Positions 27,360 through 36,000 of a stretch of 64,000 nt of DNA are shown here, one piece after another. Position 1 is the stretch's first letter, and every line of letters starts with the position of its first letter. Below the pieces are notes generated by a model that saw only the letters and a list, made by a program, of their open reading frames with translations, did not search any database and was not told the origin of the DNA. This DNA is from Collimonas pratensis (GTDB lineage Bacteria; Pseudomonadota; Gammaproteobacteria; Burkholderiales; Burkholderiaceae_D): contig NZ_CP013234.1 of the NCBI RefSeq assembly GCF_001584185.1, forward strand, positions 5,332,001-5,396,000, written 5' to 3'. The position numbers and the translations under genes are program-made.

Positions 27360-28147
27360 TAGATCTCGATCACCAATGCTGGATTAAATGCTTCATTTTC
27401 CCATTCAAGCCGATCGACATTCGGCGCTGTTCTCACATTAAATGGATAACCACGTGGGTTGGCAATGACACGCGAATCGCCGATCCGATAGTCGAAGTTG
27501 TCGTGCACATGCCCATGTATCCACAAATCCGCTTTCTCAATCAAGGGCGTCAAGTCGCTCACAAATGCCGCATTCAACAGTGTGCCAGCGAAGCGTGGAT
27601 GAATCGAATTTGGATGTGGTCCATGATGCGTAACAACCACCGTGCGGCCATCAAAATTTTCATCCAATTTTTCCTCCAGCCAAAGACGTGACTTTTGGTG
27701 GATATTCAATGCATCTTGTGCGGTGAACCGTCCGTGCCTGCCGCGAATGACTTTGTGATCATTCAAATTTCGTTCAGCTTCTCGCATGGCAGTCAGGGGA
27801 TTGGAGGGATCCGCCCGGTAATCTGTCCATAGGCAACAGCCAAGAAATCGCACGTCATTGAGGACGTATTCTTTTCGTTCAAGATAGTGCACGTTGCCGC
27901 TCGCTTCAAAATTTTCCATCTCTTCAACAAGATCGAAATACTTTTCCTTGTAGGCTTCGTGATTGCCATGCACGTAGATCACTGGTACCGGCCAATCCGC
28001 AAAAGCAGTGATCGCTTTGGTATTGCGATGAATGTCACCGGCAATGACTAGGACGTCCGCATCTGCACGTTCAATCACGCGGTAGTCAGGGAATCGCTGA
28101 TCCAGGAATTCCAGATGCAAGTCAGAGGCAATTTGAATTTTCATCAT
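27359..28147 (-). CDS. Calcineurin-like metallophosphoesterase
   Basis: About 262 residues. SDLHLEF, AGDIHRNT, YVHGNHEAYKE, THHGPHPNS and WIHGHVHDNFDY are the five metal-binding blocks of the calcineurin-like family. Start at MMKIQIASDLH; the frame continues upstream without a better start. First gene of the pair with the exonuclease. A short fragment of a second homologue lies at 52763. Substrate unknown. Confidence 0.85.
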   Translation of the reverse strand: MMKIQIASDLHLEFLDQRFPDYRVIERADADVLVIAGDIHRNTKAITAFADWPVPVIYVHGNHEAYKEKYFDLVEEMENFEASGNVHYLERKEYVLNDVRFLGCCLWTDYRADPSNPLTAMREAERNLNDHKVIRGRHGRFTAQDALNIHQKSRLWLEEKLDENFDGRTVVVTHHGPHPNSIHPRFAGTLLNAAFVSDLTPLIEKADLWIHGHVHDNFDYRIGDSRVIANPRGYPFNVRTAPNVDRLEWENEAFNPALVIEI

Positions 28148-28421
28148 CAGAGGTGGCGAGAAGCTTACAAAAATTACATGCGAATTGCCAAAGCACAATG
28201 AGTCCAATATCGCTATTGCCAATTTTCTGTTGTACTCATTGGGCTAAACGGATCACCAACGCATAGCAACCGATCATATTGTGCGCTTTCCATATCATAG
28301 CCCACACAAAAATGATGGTTACTTGGAATGCTGTTAAGTTCCGGCATCCTGTTTGCAGAATCAATTTTATGATGTAACTACTATGCCCTCGCCCTTCTCT
28401 TAGCTTATGTACGAGGGCTGT

Positions 28422-28853
28422 ATGAAAAGCAAGCACTGTGCAGCGTGCGGTCAGATATTCTACCCACGTCCCCAAGTTCCGCTACAAAACTACTGTGCTG
28501 CCCCAGCCTGCCAGCGTGAACGACGCCGCCGCTGGCAAGAAAAAAAACGACAGTCCGATCCCGACTATCAAGACAACCAAAGTCGAGCCCAACAAGCCTG
28601 GTGCAAACAGCATCCCGATTACTGGCGCGAATACCGCATCACTCATCCGGAGTATATGAAGCGAAATCGTACTCAGCAACGTGAACGCAATGAACAAGCG
28701 CGGGCGAGTTCAATTGCAAAGATGGACGCGTCAGCACCGATTTTTCGTTTGCAATCAGGGATATATCGCATTGCTGGCGTCGCGTCAGCCGGTATTGCAA
28801 AGAAGAACGCGTGGATTGTGGAAATCACTTTAGTTTCAGAGACTTACCGGTAG
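28422..28853 (+). CDS. Cysteine-rich conserved protein, C-terminal tail frameshifted
   Basis: 143 residues in frame. CAACGQIFYPRPQVPLQNYC and the CxxxxxCQRERRRRWQ that follows look like a zinc-binding domain of a protein I remember from loci with recombinases and transposases; then repeated DYWREYR...HPEYMKRNR. Start at 28422 follows GAGGG. After the stop, another frame reads LQREDVIGAATYRCYCSA up to 28959, and LQREDVIG is the tail I associate with these proteins. A frameshift near 28840 therefore probably removed it. It directly precedes the recombinase operon. Confidence 0.65.
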   Translation: MKSKHCAACGQIFYPRPQVPLQNYCAAPACQRERRRRWQEKKRQSDPDYQDNQSRAQQAWCKQHPDYWREYRITHPEYMKRNRTQQRERNEQARASSIAKMDASAPIFRLQSGIYRIAGVASAGIAKKNAWIVEITLVSETYR

Positions 28854-29018
28854 CATTGGAGAATTGCAAAGAGAGGACGTGATAGGCGCAGCGACATACC
28901 GCTGTTACTGTAGCGCTCAGGTGCGCGATGTATACTGCATGCCAGATCAAATACAGTGATTGCGAAATAGAAAATCCTGTGCGCAACATCGTCTGCCGCA
29001 ATTTGGAGGGCGAACCGT

Positions 29019-30584
29019 ATGCTACGAGATCAGGCAGGCGATGGCGGTGTCCTGAATGCCTCGCAATTCCGGGCCGCTGAGTATGTGAGGATGTCAACGG
29101 AACACCAACAGTACTCGACTGAAAATCAACGCGACAAAATCCGTGAATACGCGGCCCAACGCAACATCGAGATCGTCCGCACCTATGCCGACGAAGGTAA
29201 AAGTGGCCTGCGCATCGACGGTCGTCAGGCGTTGCAAAGTTTGATTAAGGACGTCGAGACGGGCTCTGCCGATTTCCAGATCATCTTGGTGTATGACGTC
29301 AGCCGGTGGGGCAGATTTCAAGATGCGGACGAAAGCGCGTATTACGAGTACGTGTGTCGACGCGCTGGTATCCAGGTCGCCTATTGTGCCGAGCAATTTG
29401 AGAACGACGGCTCCCCGGTTTCGACCATCGTCAAAGGTGTCAAACGGGCAATGGCAGGCGAATACAGCCGTGAATTGTCAGCCAAGGTATTCGCCGGACA
29501 ATGTCGATTAATTGAACTGGGATATCGACAAGGTGGTCCCGCTGGCTATGGCTTGCGGCGCGTACTGATTGACCAATTTGGATCCGTCAAAAGCGAGCTT
29601 GCACGTGGCGAACACAAGAGTCTCCAGACGGATCGCGTGATTTTGATGCCAGGCCCCGAAAGCGAAGTCCAAATAGTTAATCAGATTTATCAATGGTTCA
29701 TCGACGACAGCCTCAATGAATATGAGATTGCCGAACGCCTAAACAACGTGAATATCTTAACTGATCTCAGCCGCCCCTGGACGCGCGCCACCGTACACGA
29801 AGTGCTGACCAATGAGAAATATGTCGGCAACAACATTTATAACCGCATATCTTTTAAATTGAAAAAGATGCGAGTGGTGAATAGCGCGGATATGTGGATT
29901 AGAAAAGATGGTGCCTTCGAATCTGTAGTACCTCCAGAAATTTTCTATACTGCACAAGGCATCATGCGCGCACGAGCTCGGCGCTTCACCGACGAGGAAT
30001 TGGTTGAGCGCCTGCGCTCCTTGTACAAAAACAGAGGATTCCTATCTGGACTAATCATCGACGAAATGGAAGGCATGCCGTCATCCACTGTGTATGCCCA
30101 TCGATTTGGCAGTCTGATCCGAGCCTATGAAATAGTGGGCTTTACGCCCGACCGAGATTATCGCTATCTCGAAATAAACCGATTCCTACGACGTCTGCAT
30201 CCGAAAATTGTGTTGGAGACTGAAACCAATATAGCCGAGCTTGGTGGGCAGGTTGTTCGCGACTCGGCAACTGACCTGTTGCAGGTGAATCGGGAATTCT
30301 CGGTATCCCTGGTGCTAGCCCGTTGCCAGACACATGATTCAGGTCGTAACTGCTGGAAAATCCGGTTCGACAGCAGTCTGGTGCCGGACATCACTGTGGC
30401 CGTACGTCTCGACCAAACGAACCAGTCACCTCTTGATTACTATCTATTGCCGCGACTGGATTTCGGTCAGGCACGCCTTAACCTCGCAGAGCAAAATGCA
30501 ATCGAATTTGACAGCTATCGCTTTGACACTCTCGATTATCTTTATGGCATGGCGGAGCGCGCTCGCATGAGGAGAGCAGCATGA
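29019..30584 (+). CDS. Large serine recombinase
   Basis: 521 residues. Resolvase catalytic domain: AEYVRMSTEHQ with nucleophile Ser26, active-site arginines in DVSRWGR (96, 99), EQFENDG; then a recombinase domain (about 170-320, GGPAGYGLRR; NNVNILTDLSRPWTRATVHEVLTNEKYVG) and a C-terminal 200 residues without clear zinc ribbon. GGAGGG lies 8 bp before the ATG. It starts the operon that runs through tniQ and overlaps the ParB gene by ATGA. It may resolve or integrate circular forms; a cut-and-paste Tn7 does not need it. Confidence 0.88.
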   Translation: MLRDQAGDGGVLNASQFRAAEYVRMSTEHQQYSTENQRDKIREYAAQRNIEIVRTYADEGKSGLRIDGRQALQSLIKDVETGSADFQIILVYDVSRWGRFQDADESAYYEYVCRRAGIQVAYCAEQFENDGSPVSTIVKGVKRAMAGEYSRELSAKVFAGQCRLIELGYRQGGPAGYGLRRVLIDQFGSVKSELARGEHKSLQTDRVILMPGPESEVQIVNQIYQWFIDDSLNEYEIAERLNNVNILTDLSRPWTRATVHEVLTNEKYVGNNIYNRISFKLKKMRVVNSADMWIRKDGAFESVVPPEIFYTAQGIMRARARRFTDEELVERLRSLYKNRGFLSGLIIDEMEGMPSSTVYAHRFGSLIRAYEIVGFTPDRDYRYLEINRFLRRLHPKIVLETETNIAELGGQVVRDSATDLLQVNREFSVSLVLARCQTHDSGRNCWKIRFDSSLVPDITVAVRLDQTNQSPLDYYLLPRLDFGQARLNLAEQNAIEFDSYRFDTLDYLYGMAERARMRRAA

Positions 30585-31483
30585 CCCAGAATCATAAGCC
30601 TGGCGAGTTAAGGATGATCCCGGTAGACCGTATCGACGTACTCAATCCTCGCGAGCGGAATAATAAAGTTTTTGAGGAAATCACAAAAAATATACAGATG
30701 ATCGGACTCAAAAAGCCGATCACCGTGACACCGCGCGCCGGTTCCGATGGCGAAGAACGCTACTTATTAGTTTGTGGCGAAGGACGCATGAAGGCGTTCA
30801 AGTCCTTTGGCGAAACCACTATTCCGGCACTGGTTGTCTCCGTTAGCGATGAAGATGCGTTCATCATGAGCCTTGCCGAGAATATCGCGCGTCGACACTA
30901 TCGTCCGCTGGAGCTATTCGCGAGCATACAAGCATTGTTCGATCAAGGATATGACCAAAAAGCTATTGCTTCGAAAACAGGATTGACCCTCGAGTACGTG
31001 CACGGCATTGTTGCACTCCTGGAGCGTGGCGAGGAGCGATTGTTGGTAGCAGTCGAGAGAGGAAAAATTCCACTCAATGCGGCAATCGCGATCGTTGGTG
31101 CAGGCGACGACGACAAGGCCGTGCAGGCCGCATTACAGGAAGCCTATGAATCGGGCAAGCTGCGCGGCAAGCACTTGCAAGAAGCTAGGCGCGTAATCGA
31201 GCGACGCCAAACTCTCGGACGATCGGTGGCGCGCGGCACGCCACGTAAAAGAATAGACGTCACAACGTCCAGTTTGGTGCGAACTTATCAGAAGGAAGTC
31301 GAACGACAACGTTTGATGGTAAAGAAGGCCGAATTTGCGCAACAACGCCTGCTATTTGTGGTCGGCGCGTTGCGTCAGCTTCTCGCTGACGAAAATTTTA
31401 CCAATTTACTGCGCGCCGAAGGCTTGGATACTTTGCCCAAATATTTGACGGATCGAATATGGACGGCTGGGAGCAAGCCATGA
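30581..31483 (+). CDS. ParB N-terminal domain protein (RepB-like), first copy
   Basis: 300 residues. ParB/Srx-like nuclease fold: PVDRIDVLNPRERN, LLVCGEGRMKAFKSFG (the GxxR-type box) and SLAENIARRHYRPLE, followed by an HTH (QKAIASKTGLTLEYVHGIVALLERG) and a helical C-terminal part. Such proteins bind CTP and DNA. Start overlaps the recombinase stop (ATGA) and its stop overlaps the next start, so it is made together with both. Confidence 0.85.
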   Translation: MTQNHKPGELRMIPVDRIDVLNPRERNNKVFEEITKNIQMIGLKKPITVTPRAGSDGEERYLLVCGEGRMKAFKSFGETTIPALVVSVSDEDAFIMSLAENIARRHYRPLELFASIQALFDQGYDQKAIASKTGLTLEYVHGIVALLERGEERLLVAVERGKIPLNAAIAIVGAGDDDKAVQAALQEAYESGKLRGKHLQEARRVIERRQTLGRSVARGTPRKRIDVTTSSLVRTYQKEVERQRLMVKKAEFAQQRLLFVVGALRQLLADENFTNLLRAEGLDTLPKYLTDRIWTAGSKP

Positions 31484-32361
31484 CGGGGATATCGCTCGGC
31501 TTTTCTCTTGAACCGCTATCTCTGCCGCTCACCAGCATCCTTCCTTCACGGAAGATGCCCGAAGGTCTCATCACGTCTCGCAAATTCAAACAGATTTGCT
31601 CCTCCATTGGAGAGGTCGGTTTAATCGAACCCCTATCCATTACACCTGTCATTCGCGACTTAGAGCAACATATGCTTCTGGATGGGCATATCCGCCTCAT
31701 CGCAATGCGCGATCTTGGATTTGTCGATGCGCCGTGCCTGGTGTCGACGGACGATGAAGCATATACCTACAACAGTCGTATCAATCGGCTATCAACGATC
31801 CAGGAACATTTCATGATCCGCCGCGCCATTGATCGCGGAGTCTCGCCCGACCGGCTTGCCAAAGTGTTGAGTGTCGACGTAAGTCAAATACTCAAGAAAA
31901 TGAATTTGCTCGACGGCATCTGCGCCGAGGCGGCAGACATGTTGAAAGACCGACAGTTTTCAGTGGAAATATCCAGGGTGCTGCGCAAGATGAATTCAAC
32001 TCGGCAGGTCGAGTGCGTCGAGTTGATGATTGCAGCGAACACCGTGACGGTGGCTTACGCTGAAGCTATGCTGGTGGCAACGCCGGAGGAATTCCTGGTA
32101 GAAGCAAAAAAGACGTTGAAGCTGACCGGTGTCACGCAGGAGCAGATGGCAAAAATGGAGCGGGAAATGGCAAATCTCCAAGGGCAATACAAAATGGTCG
32201 AACAAAACTACGGTCAGGACGTGCTCAATTTGGTTCTCGCCAAAGGCTATTTGACGAAGCTATTGGAGAACCCAACAGTTGCCCGTTATCTCCGCCAACG
32301 GCAGCCCGAAGTATTGGCTGAATTCGAGTTGATCATTAGAACGACCGCGCTGGATCAATGA
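31480..32361 (+). CDS. ParB/RepB-like protein, second copy
   Basis: About 293 residues from MTGISLGF (GGGAG six bases upstream; an ATG at 31459 is possible). Same order of domains as the first copy but diverged: PLSITPVIRDLEQHMLLDGH, LGFVDAPCLVSTDDEAYTYN, then an HTH and the helical RepB-type C-terminal region (MLKDRQFSVEISRVLRKM). The DGH in place of GEGR suggests altered nucleotide binding. The two form an unequal pair, probably a heteromer. Confidence 0.8.
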   Translation: MTGISLGFSLEPLSLPLTSILPSRKMPEGLITSRKFKQICSSIGEVGLIEPLSITPVIRDLEQHMLLDGHIRLIAMRDLGFVDAPCLVSTDDEAYTYNSRINRLSTIQEHFMIRRAIDRGVSPDRLAKVLSVDVSQILKKMNLLDGICAEAADMLKDRQFSVEISRVLRKMNSTRQVECVELMIAANTVTVAYAEAMLVATPEEFLVEAKKTLKLTGVTQEQMAKMEREMANLQGQYKMVEQNYGQDVLNLVLAKGYLTKLLENPTVARYLRQRQPEVLAEFELIIRTTALDQ

Positions 32362-32550
32362 GGTAAAAAATCGGGGGCGAAGGGTCTGCTCATTGACTAA
32401 ACTATTTTAACGATTGCCAAGCCCAAGCAGAATAGAACAATCTGGAAGGGACAGCATGGTCACTTCCACAATAGCTTATGCTATAAAATTACCAAAAGAC
32501 AATGCAATATTCCAGCTTATTGTGCAGGTTATTTACCGTCAAGGAACGCT
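32362..32550 (+). promoter_or_regulatory. Gap before tnsA with extended -10 and a palindrome
   Basis: The only real gap (189 bp) in the operon. It holds TGCTATAAA (32479-32487), an extended -10, overlapped by a perfect palindrome ATAGC-TTAT-GCTAT (32471-32484). This looks like a promoter for tnsABC-tniQ with an operator across its -10. A protein from the operon, such as a ParB, could bind it. Confidence 0.45.
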
Positions 32551-33195
32551 ATGGCTGTTCGGAAGATCCCTAAAAATCATCTGGTCGTTACCGGCAGTTT
32601 CGCCAGTCGTAAAAACGGTCAGATGGATCAATTTGAATCCTTGCTGGAAAAAGAATACTTGCTGCTCCTCGATTTCGACGACAGCGTCGAACGTTATGAA
32701 ACACAGCCAGTAACGATTCCAATTCCCGGAATGCGTAACGGCTATACCCCGGATGTGCTGGTATTTTATCTCTCCGATCGCAAGCCACAACTCACTGAAA
32801 TCAAACACACCGACGACTTGCGTCGGAATGCCGAAAAATACGCTCCCAAGTTTACGGCGGCAGAACAATACGCCCTCGAGCGGAATTGGGAATTCCGCGT
32901 CGTGACGCAGATCGACATTCGTACTCCACGCCTGAGTAATCTCAAATTTCTACGGGAATATCGCAATATTGAGCCCGCAGCACAAGACTGCGCCGAAATT
33001 GTCAGACTAATGAAGAAAGCGGACGAAATTTTTTCGCCAAAAACACTTCTTGATCAATTAGCGACCAGTGATGACGATCGGCTGTATTGGCTACCGGTCA
33101 TCTGGCATTCGATAGTCACACAAAAAATAACGGCAGATCTGGACAGACCTATTGACAATAACGCGGTACTTCATCTGCCGCAAAGTATCCTATGA
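32551..33195 (+). CDS. tnsA: TnsA-type transposase endonuclease subunit
   Basis: 214 residues. The restriction-like catalytic residues of TnsA are in place: Glu in FESLLEKEYLLLLDF (33 or 35), Asp68 in GYTPDVLVF, and Glu83/Lys85 in LTEIKHT. TnsA cuts the 5' strands at the transposon ends, which together with TnsB gives full excision. AAGGA lies before the ATG. The stop overlaps the tnsB start by ATGA. Confidence 0.92.
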   Translation: MAVRKIPKNHLVVTGSFASRKNGQMDQFESLLEKEYLLLLDFDDSVERYETQPVTIPIPGMRNGYTPDVLVFYLSDRKPQLTEIKHTDDLRRNAEKYAPKFTAAEQYALERNWEFRVVTQIDIRTPRLSNLKFLREYRNIEPAAQDCAEIVRLMKKADEIFSPKTLLDQLATSDDDRLYWLPVIWHSIVTQKITADLDRPIDNNAVLHLPQSIL

Positions 33196-35096
33196 ATACC
33201 TCAGAGCCCCCATTACTTTGGATCAAGGAGGGTGCGACGATCACCAACAATGATCGCGAATACGTCGTCGTGGCTTTGGCGGACATCAACTTGGTTTTGG
33301 CTAAAGAGGTCGGGACAGAAGAAAAGGTGTTACTCAAAATCGGAGATATTGGTCCACCAAGGGTCATTGGCGAAGCCACGCCGATGCCGCAACCAGAACG
33401 AGCGCTGGCAAGTGTCTCTGACGCAGATTGGCAAGTTGCTGAAGATCGCCGCAAGTACATCGGCCCGCTATTAAATAGCTATTATCAACACTCGGATGCT
33501 CTCGCGGATAAAATTGCCGCCGAAGCGGGCGTCAGTCGAGCTACCATCTATAGATGGCTGGCGACATTCAGAGATACCGGATTGCTCTCTTCCCTGCTAC
33601 CAAATCCGGGAGGCAAAGGAGGTAAAGGGAAGGCTAGGTTATCGGCCGACGTCGATGCCATTATTCAAGACTGCATCGAAAATTTCCACGATACCGACCA
33701 AAGCCAATCCGTCGCTTCGACGATCGCTGAAGTTCGCAGACGCTGCTCCAATGCAAATCTTCGCCTACCTGCACCCAATACAATCCGGGGTCGCCTCGAA
33801 CAAACAAAGGGGCGAGAACGTGTCGCTCGTCGCAAAGGAGAAGCGGTCGCGCACGACCAATTTGATCCAATCAAAGGTAGCATCCCGGACGCAGATTGGC
33901 CGTTAGCAATTGTACAGATCGATCATACTTTACTGCCAGTAATCATCGTCGACGACGTGTATCGCAAATCCATCCGACGAGCCTGGATTACGTTGGCTAT
34001 CGATGTCAATAGTCGGGTCTGTCTGGGAATGCATTTGTCGCTCGACGCTCCATCGGCTATGTCTGCCGGCATGTGCATCTCCCACGCCATTTTGCCGAAG
34101 GAGCGTTGGATGGCAAGGCTGAATATCACCTCAACGGATTGGCCATGCTGGGGAACCATGAGCGTGCTGCACATGGATAATGCACGCGAATTCCGAGGTC
34201 AGATGTTAAGCATGGCATGTCAGGAATACGACATCGATCTTCACTTACGTCCGGTTAAAAAACCCCGCTATGGGGCACACATTGAACGTTTAATGGGAAC
34301 GGTGTCCGAAGGACTCAAGACGCTGAAGGGAGCGACCTTCTCCGGCCCAGAAGAAAAAGGACAATACGATTCGGAAGGAAATGCCTGCATGACCTTCAGC
34401 GAATTGGAGCGTTGGCTCGTCCTGTTTTTTGCCGCATATCATCGGAAGCCGCACGCTGGAATCAACACGTCACCGTTGGCTAAATGGCGCGAAGGCTTGC
34501 TCGGCACAAAAGGAAAGCCGGGACGCGGGCTGCCCGCACGTCGCCTTGATGACGAAAAACTGCGTATCGATTTCATGCCATTTTTCGAGCGAACCATTCA
34601 AAATTACGGTGTCCTGATAGACGTCCACTACTATCATGATGTCCTACGCCCTTGGATAAATACGCCTCATCCGGAGTTTAATAAACATCGGCGCAAATTT
34701 CCATTTCACCGAGATCCGAGAGATATCAGCGTTTTATATTTTTTCGATGAAATAGCTCAACGCTACTTCTCCATTCCGTATCGCGATACGAGTCTGCCGC
34801 CCGTAAGTATCTGGGAATTGCGGGAAGCGTATCGACGCGCCGATGAAAAGGGTATCTCGCGCGAAAACGAAAAAGCTGTGTTTGCCCTAATCAATGAACA
34901 ACGAGAAATCGAAGCGGAAGCCGCAGAAAAAACAAAAGCAGCGCGACGTGCACAGCAGCGCCGAACCCAGCACGCCGTAGCCCGCAAGCATAAGGACGAG
35001 GACTTGCCCAATGTCAGCACACCGACTTCTACGGCACCTCCGCCGGGGGTACGGGGATACGATCCTGATGCAGTGGCGCCACTGGATGACGAATGA
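33192..35096 (+). CDS. tnsB: TnsB-type DDE transposase
   Basis: 634 residues. N-terminal helix-turn-helix (ADKIAAEAGVSRATIYRWLA, residues 105-124), then the RNase-H-type integrase core with D244 (AIVQIDHT), D329 (HMDNAREF) and E365 (GAHIERLMGT), then a Mu-type C-terminal beta-barrel and a charged tail ending in VAPLDDE that probably contacts TnsC. It cuts the 3' ends, joins them to target and binds the GAGACAAATT-type end sites. Coupled to tnsA and tnsC by ATGA overlaps. Confidence 0.94.
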   Translation: MNTSEPPLLWIKEGATITNNDREYVVVALADINLVLAKEVGTEEKVLLKIGDIGPPRVIGEATPMPQPERALASVSDADWQVAEDRRKYIGPLLNSYYQHSDALADKIAAEAGVSRATIYRWLATFRDTGLLSSLLPNPGGKGGKGKARLSADVDAIIQDCIENFHDTDQSQSVASTIAEVRRRCSNANLRLPAPNTIRGRLEQTKGRERVARRKGEAVAHDQFDPIKGSIPDADWPLAIVQIDHTLLPVIIVDDVYRKSIRRAWITLAIDVNSRVCLGMHLSLDAPSAMSAGMCISHAILPKERWMARLNITSTDWPCWGTMSVLHMDNAREFRGQMLSMACQEYDIDLHLRPVKKPRYGAHIERLMGTVSEGLKTLKGATFSGPEEKGQYDSEGNACMTFSELERWLVLFFAAYHRKPHAGINTSPLAKWREGLLGTKGKPGRGLPARRLDDEKLRIDFMPFFERTIQNYGVLIDVHYYHDVLRPWINTPHPEFNKHRRKFPFHRDPRDISVLYFFDEIAQRYFSIPYRDTSLPPVSIWELREAYRRADEKGISRENEKAVFALINEQREIEAEAAEKTKAARRAQQRRTQHAVARKHKDEDLPNVSTPTSTAPPPGVRGYDPDAVAPLDDE

Positions 35097-35995
35097 TGCC
35101 CGAAAAAAAAGATTTCCCTCATCTCAACGAAGCTGCATTAGCGTTAATCGAACGCACAGATGAAGAGCGTATCTACGCGATCCGCGAAGGTTCCTGGTTG
35201 GGTTACAAAGATGCCAAGCGCATTCTGGCACGCATGGAGGAACTATTGGCCTATCCGCGTATTACTCGCATGCCAAACATGCTTTTAGTCGCGCCATCGT
35301 TTAATGGTAAGACCTCGATTCTGGAACGTTTCATGTCGCTGCATCACCCAGATTTGGATGCCGAAGGAGAAGTGACAATCTGTCCCGTGGTAATGGTAGA
35401 GGCGCCGCCAAAGCCAGACATTTCAGATTTTTACACGCGTATATTAGATGTGCTGATGACACCCTATAAGCCCACGGCATCGACCCCAGAAAAATACTCA
35501 CAGATTAAGCGCTTGTTCCGTCAAATGGATGTGCATATGTTGATCGTCGATGAAATTCATCATTTGATTACCGGCAGCACGAATCGCCAGCAGGAATTTC
35601 GTAACGCGATTAAAAGTCTGGGCAACGAAACCGGAGTGTGCATGGTCGCGGCGGGAACTGAAGATGCCTACAATGCGTTTAACACCGATCCTCAAATGTC
35701 TAGTCGCTTCACTCCTGAAGAGCTTCCTGTTTGGAAGCCGAACAATGAATTCGGTTCTTTGCTGGCCACCCTCGAACTGCGAGCCCCATTAAAGCAGGCA
35801 TCAAATCTTAAGGACCCTCCCACTATGCTAGCCATTCATACCCGTAGCGAAGGCACATTGGGCGACATGGTCGATTTGGTTAAGGAATTGGCGGTAGATG
35901 CAATTCGAAACAAGGTCGAACGAATTACGTTTGATCGGATCACCTCCCTGAGATGGGTACCTCCATCCAAGCGGAAGCAATATAAGCGTCTCTGA
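35093..35995 (+). CDS. tnsC: TnsC/TniB-type AAA+ regulator
   Basis: 300 residues, closer in size to TniB than to the 555-residue TnsC of Tn7. Walker A APSFNGKTS (67-75), Walker B MLIVDEIHHL (D153, E154), and an asparagine/sensor region in GVCMVAAGTEDA. It links the target selector to the transposase. Starts in the stop of tnsB (ATGA). Confidence 0.92.
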   Translation: MMPEKKDFPHLNEAALALIERTDEERIYAIREGSWLGYKDAKRILARMEELLAYPRITRMPNMLLVAPSFNGKTSILERFMSLHHPDLDAEGEVTICPVVMVEAPPKPDISDFYTRILDVLMTPYKPTASTPEKYSQIKRLFRQMDVHMLIVDEIHHLITGSTNRQQEFRNAIKSLGNETGVCMVAAGTEDAYNAFNTDPQMSSRFTPEELPVWKPNNEFGSLLATLELRAPLKQASNLKDPPTMLAIHTRSEGTLGDMVDLVKELAVDAIRNKVERITFDRITSLRWVPPSKRKQYKRL

Positions 35996-36000
35996 TTGTC

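Noticed and set aside
32414..32713. 99-residue frame overlapping the tnsA start
   Set aside because: No ribosome site; overlaps the better supported tnsA in another frame.
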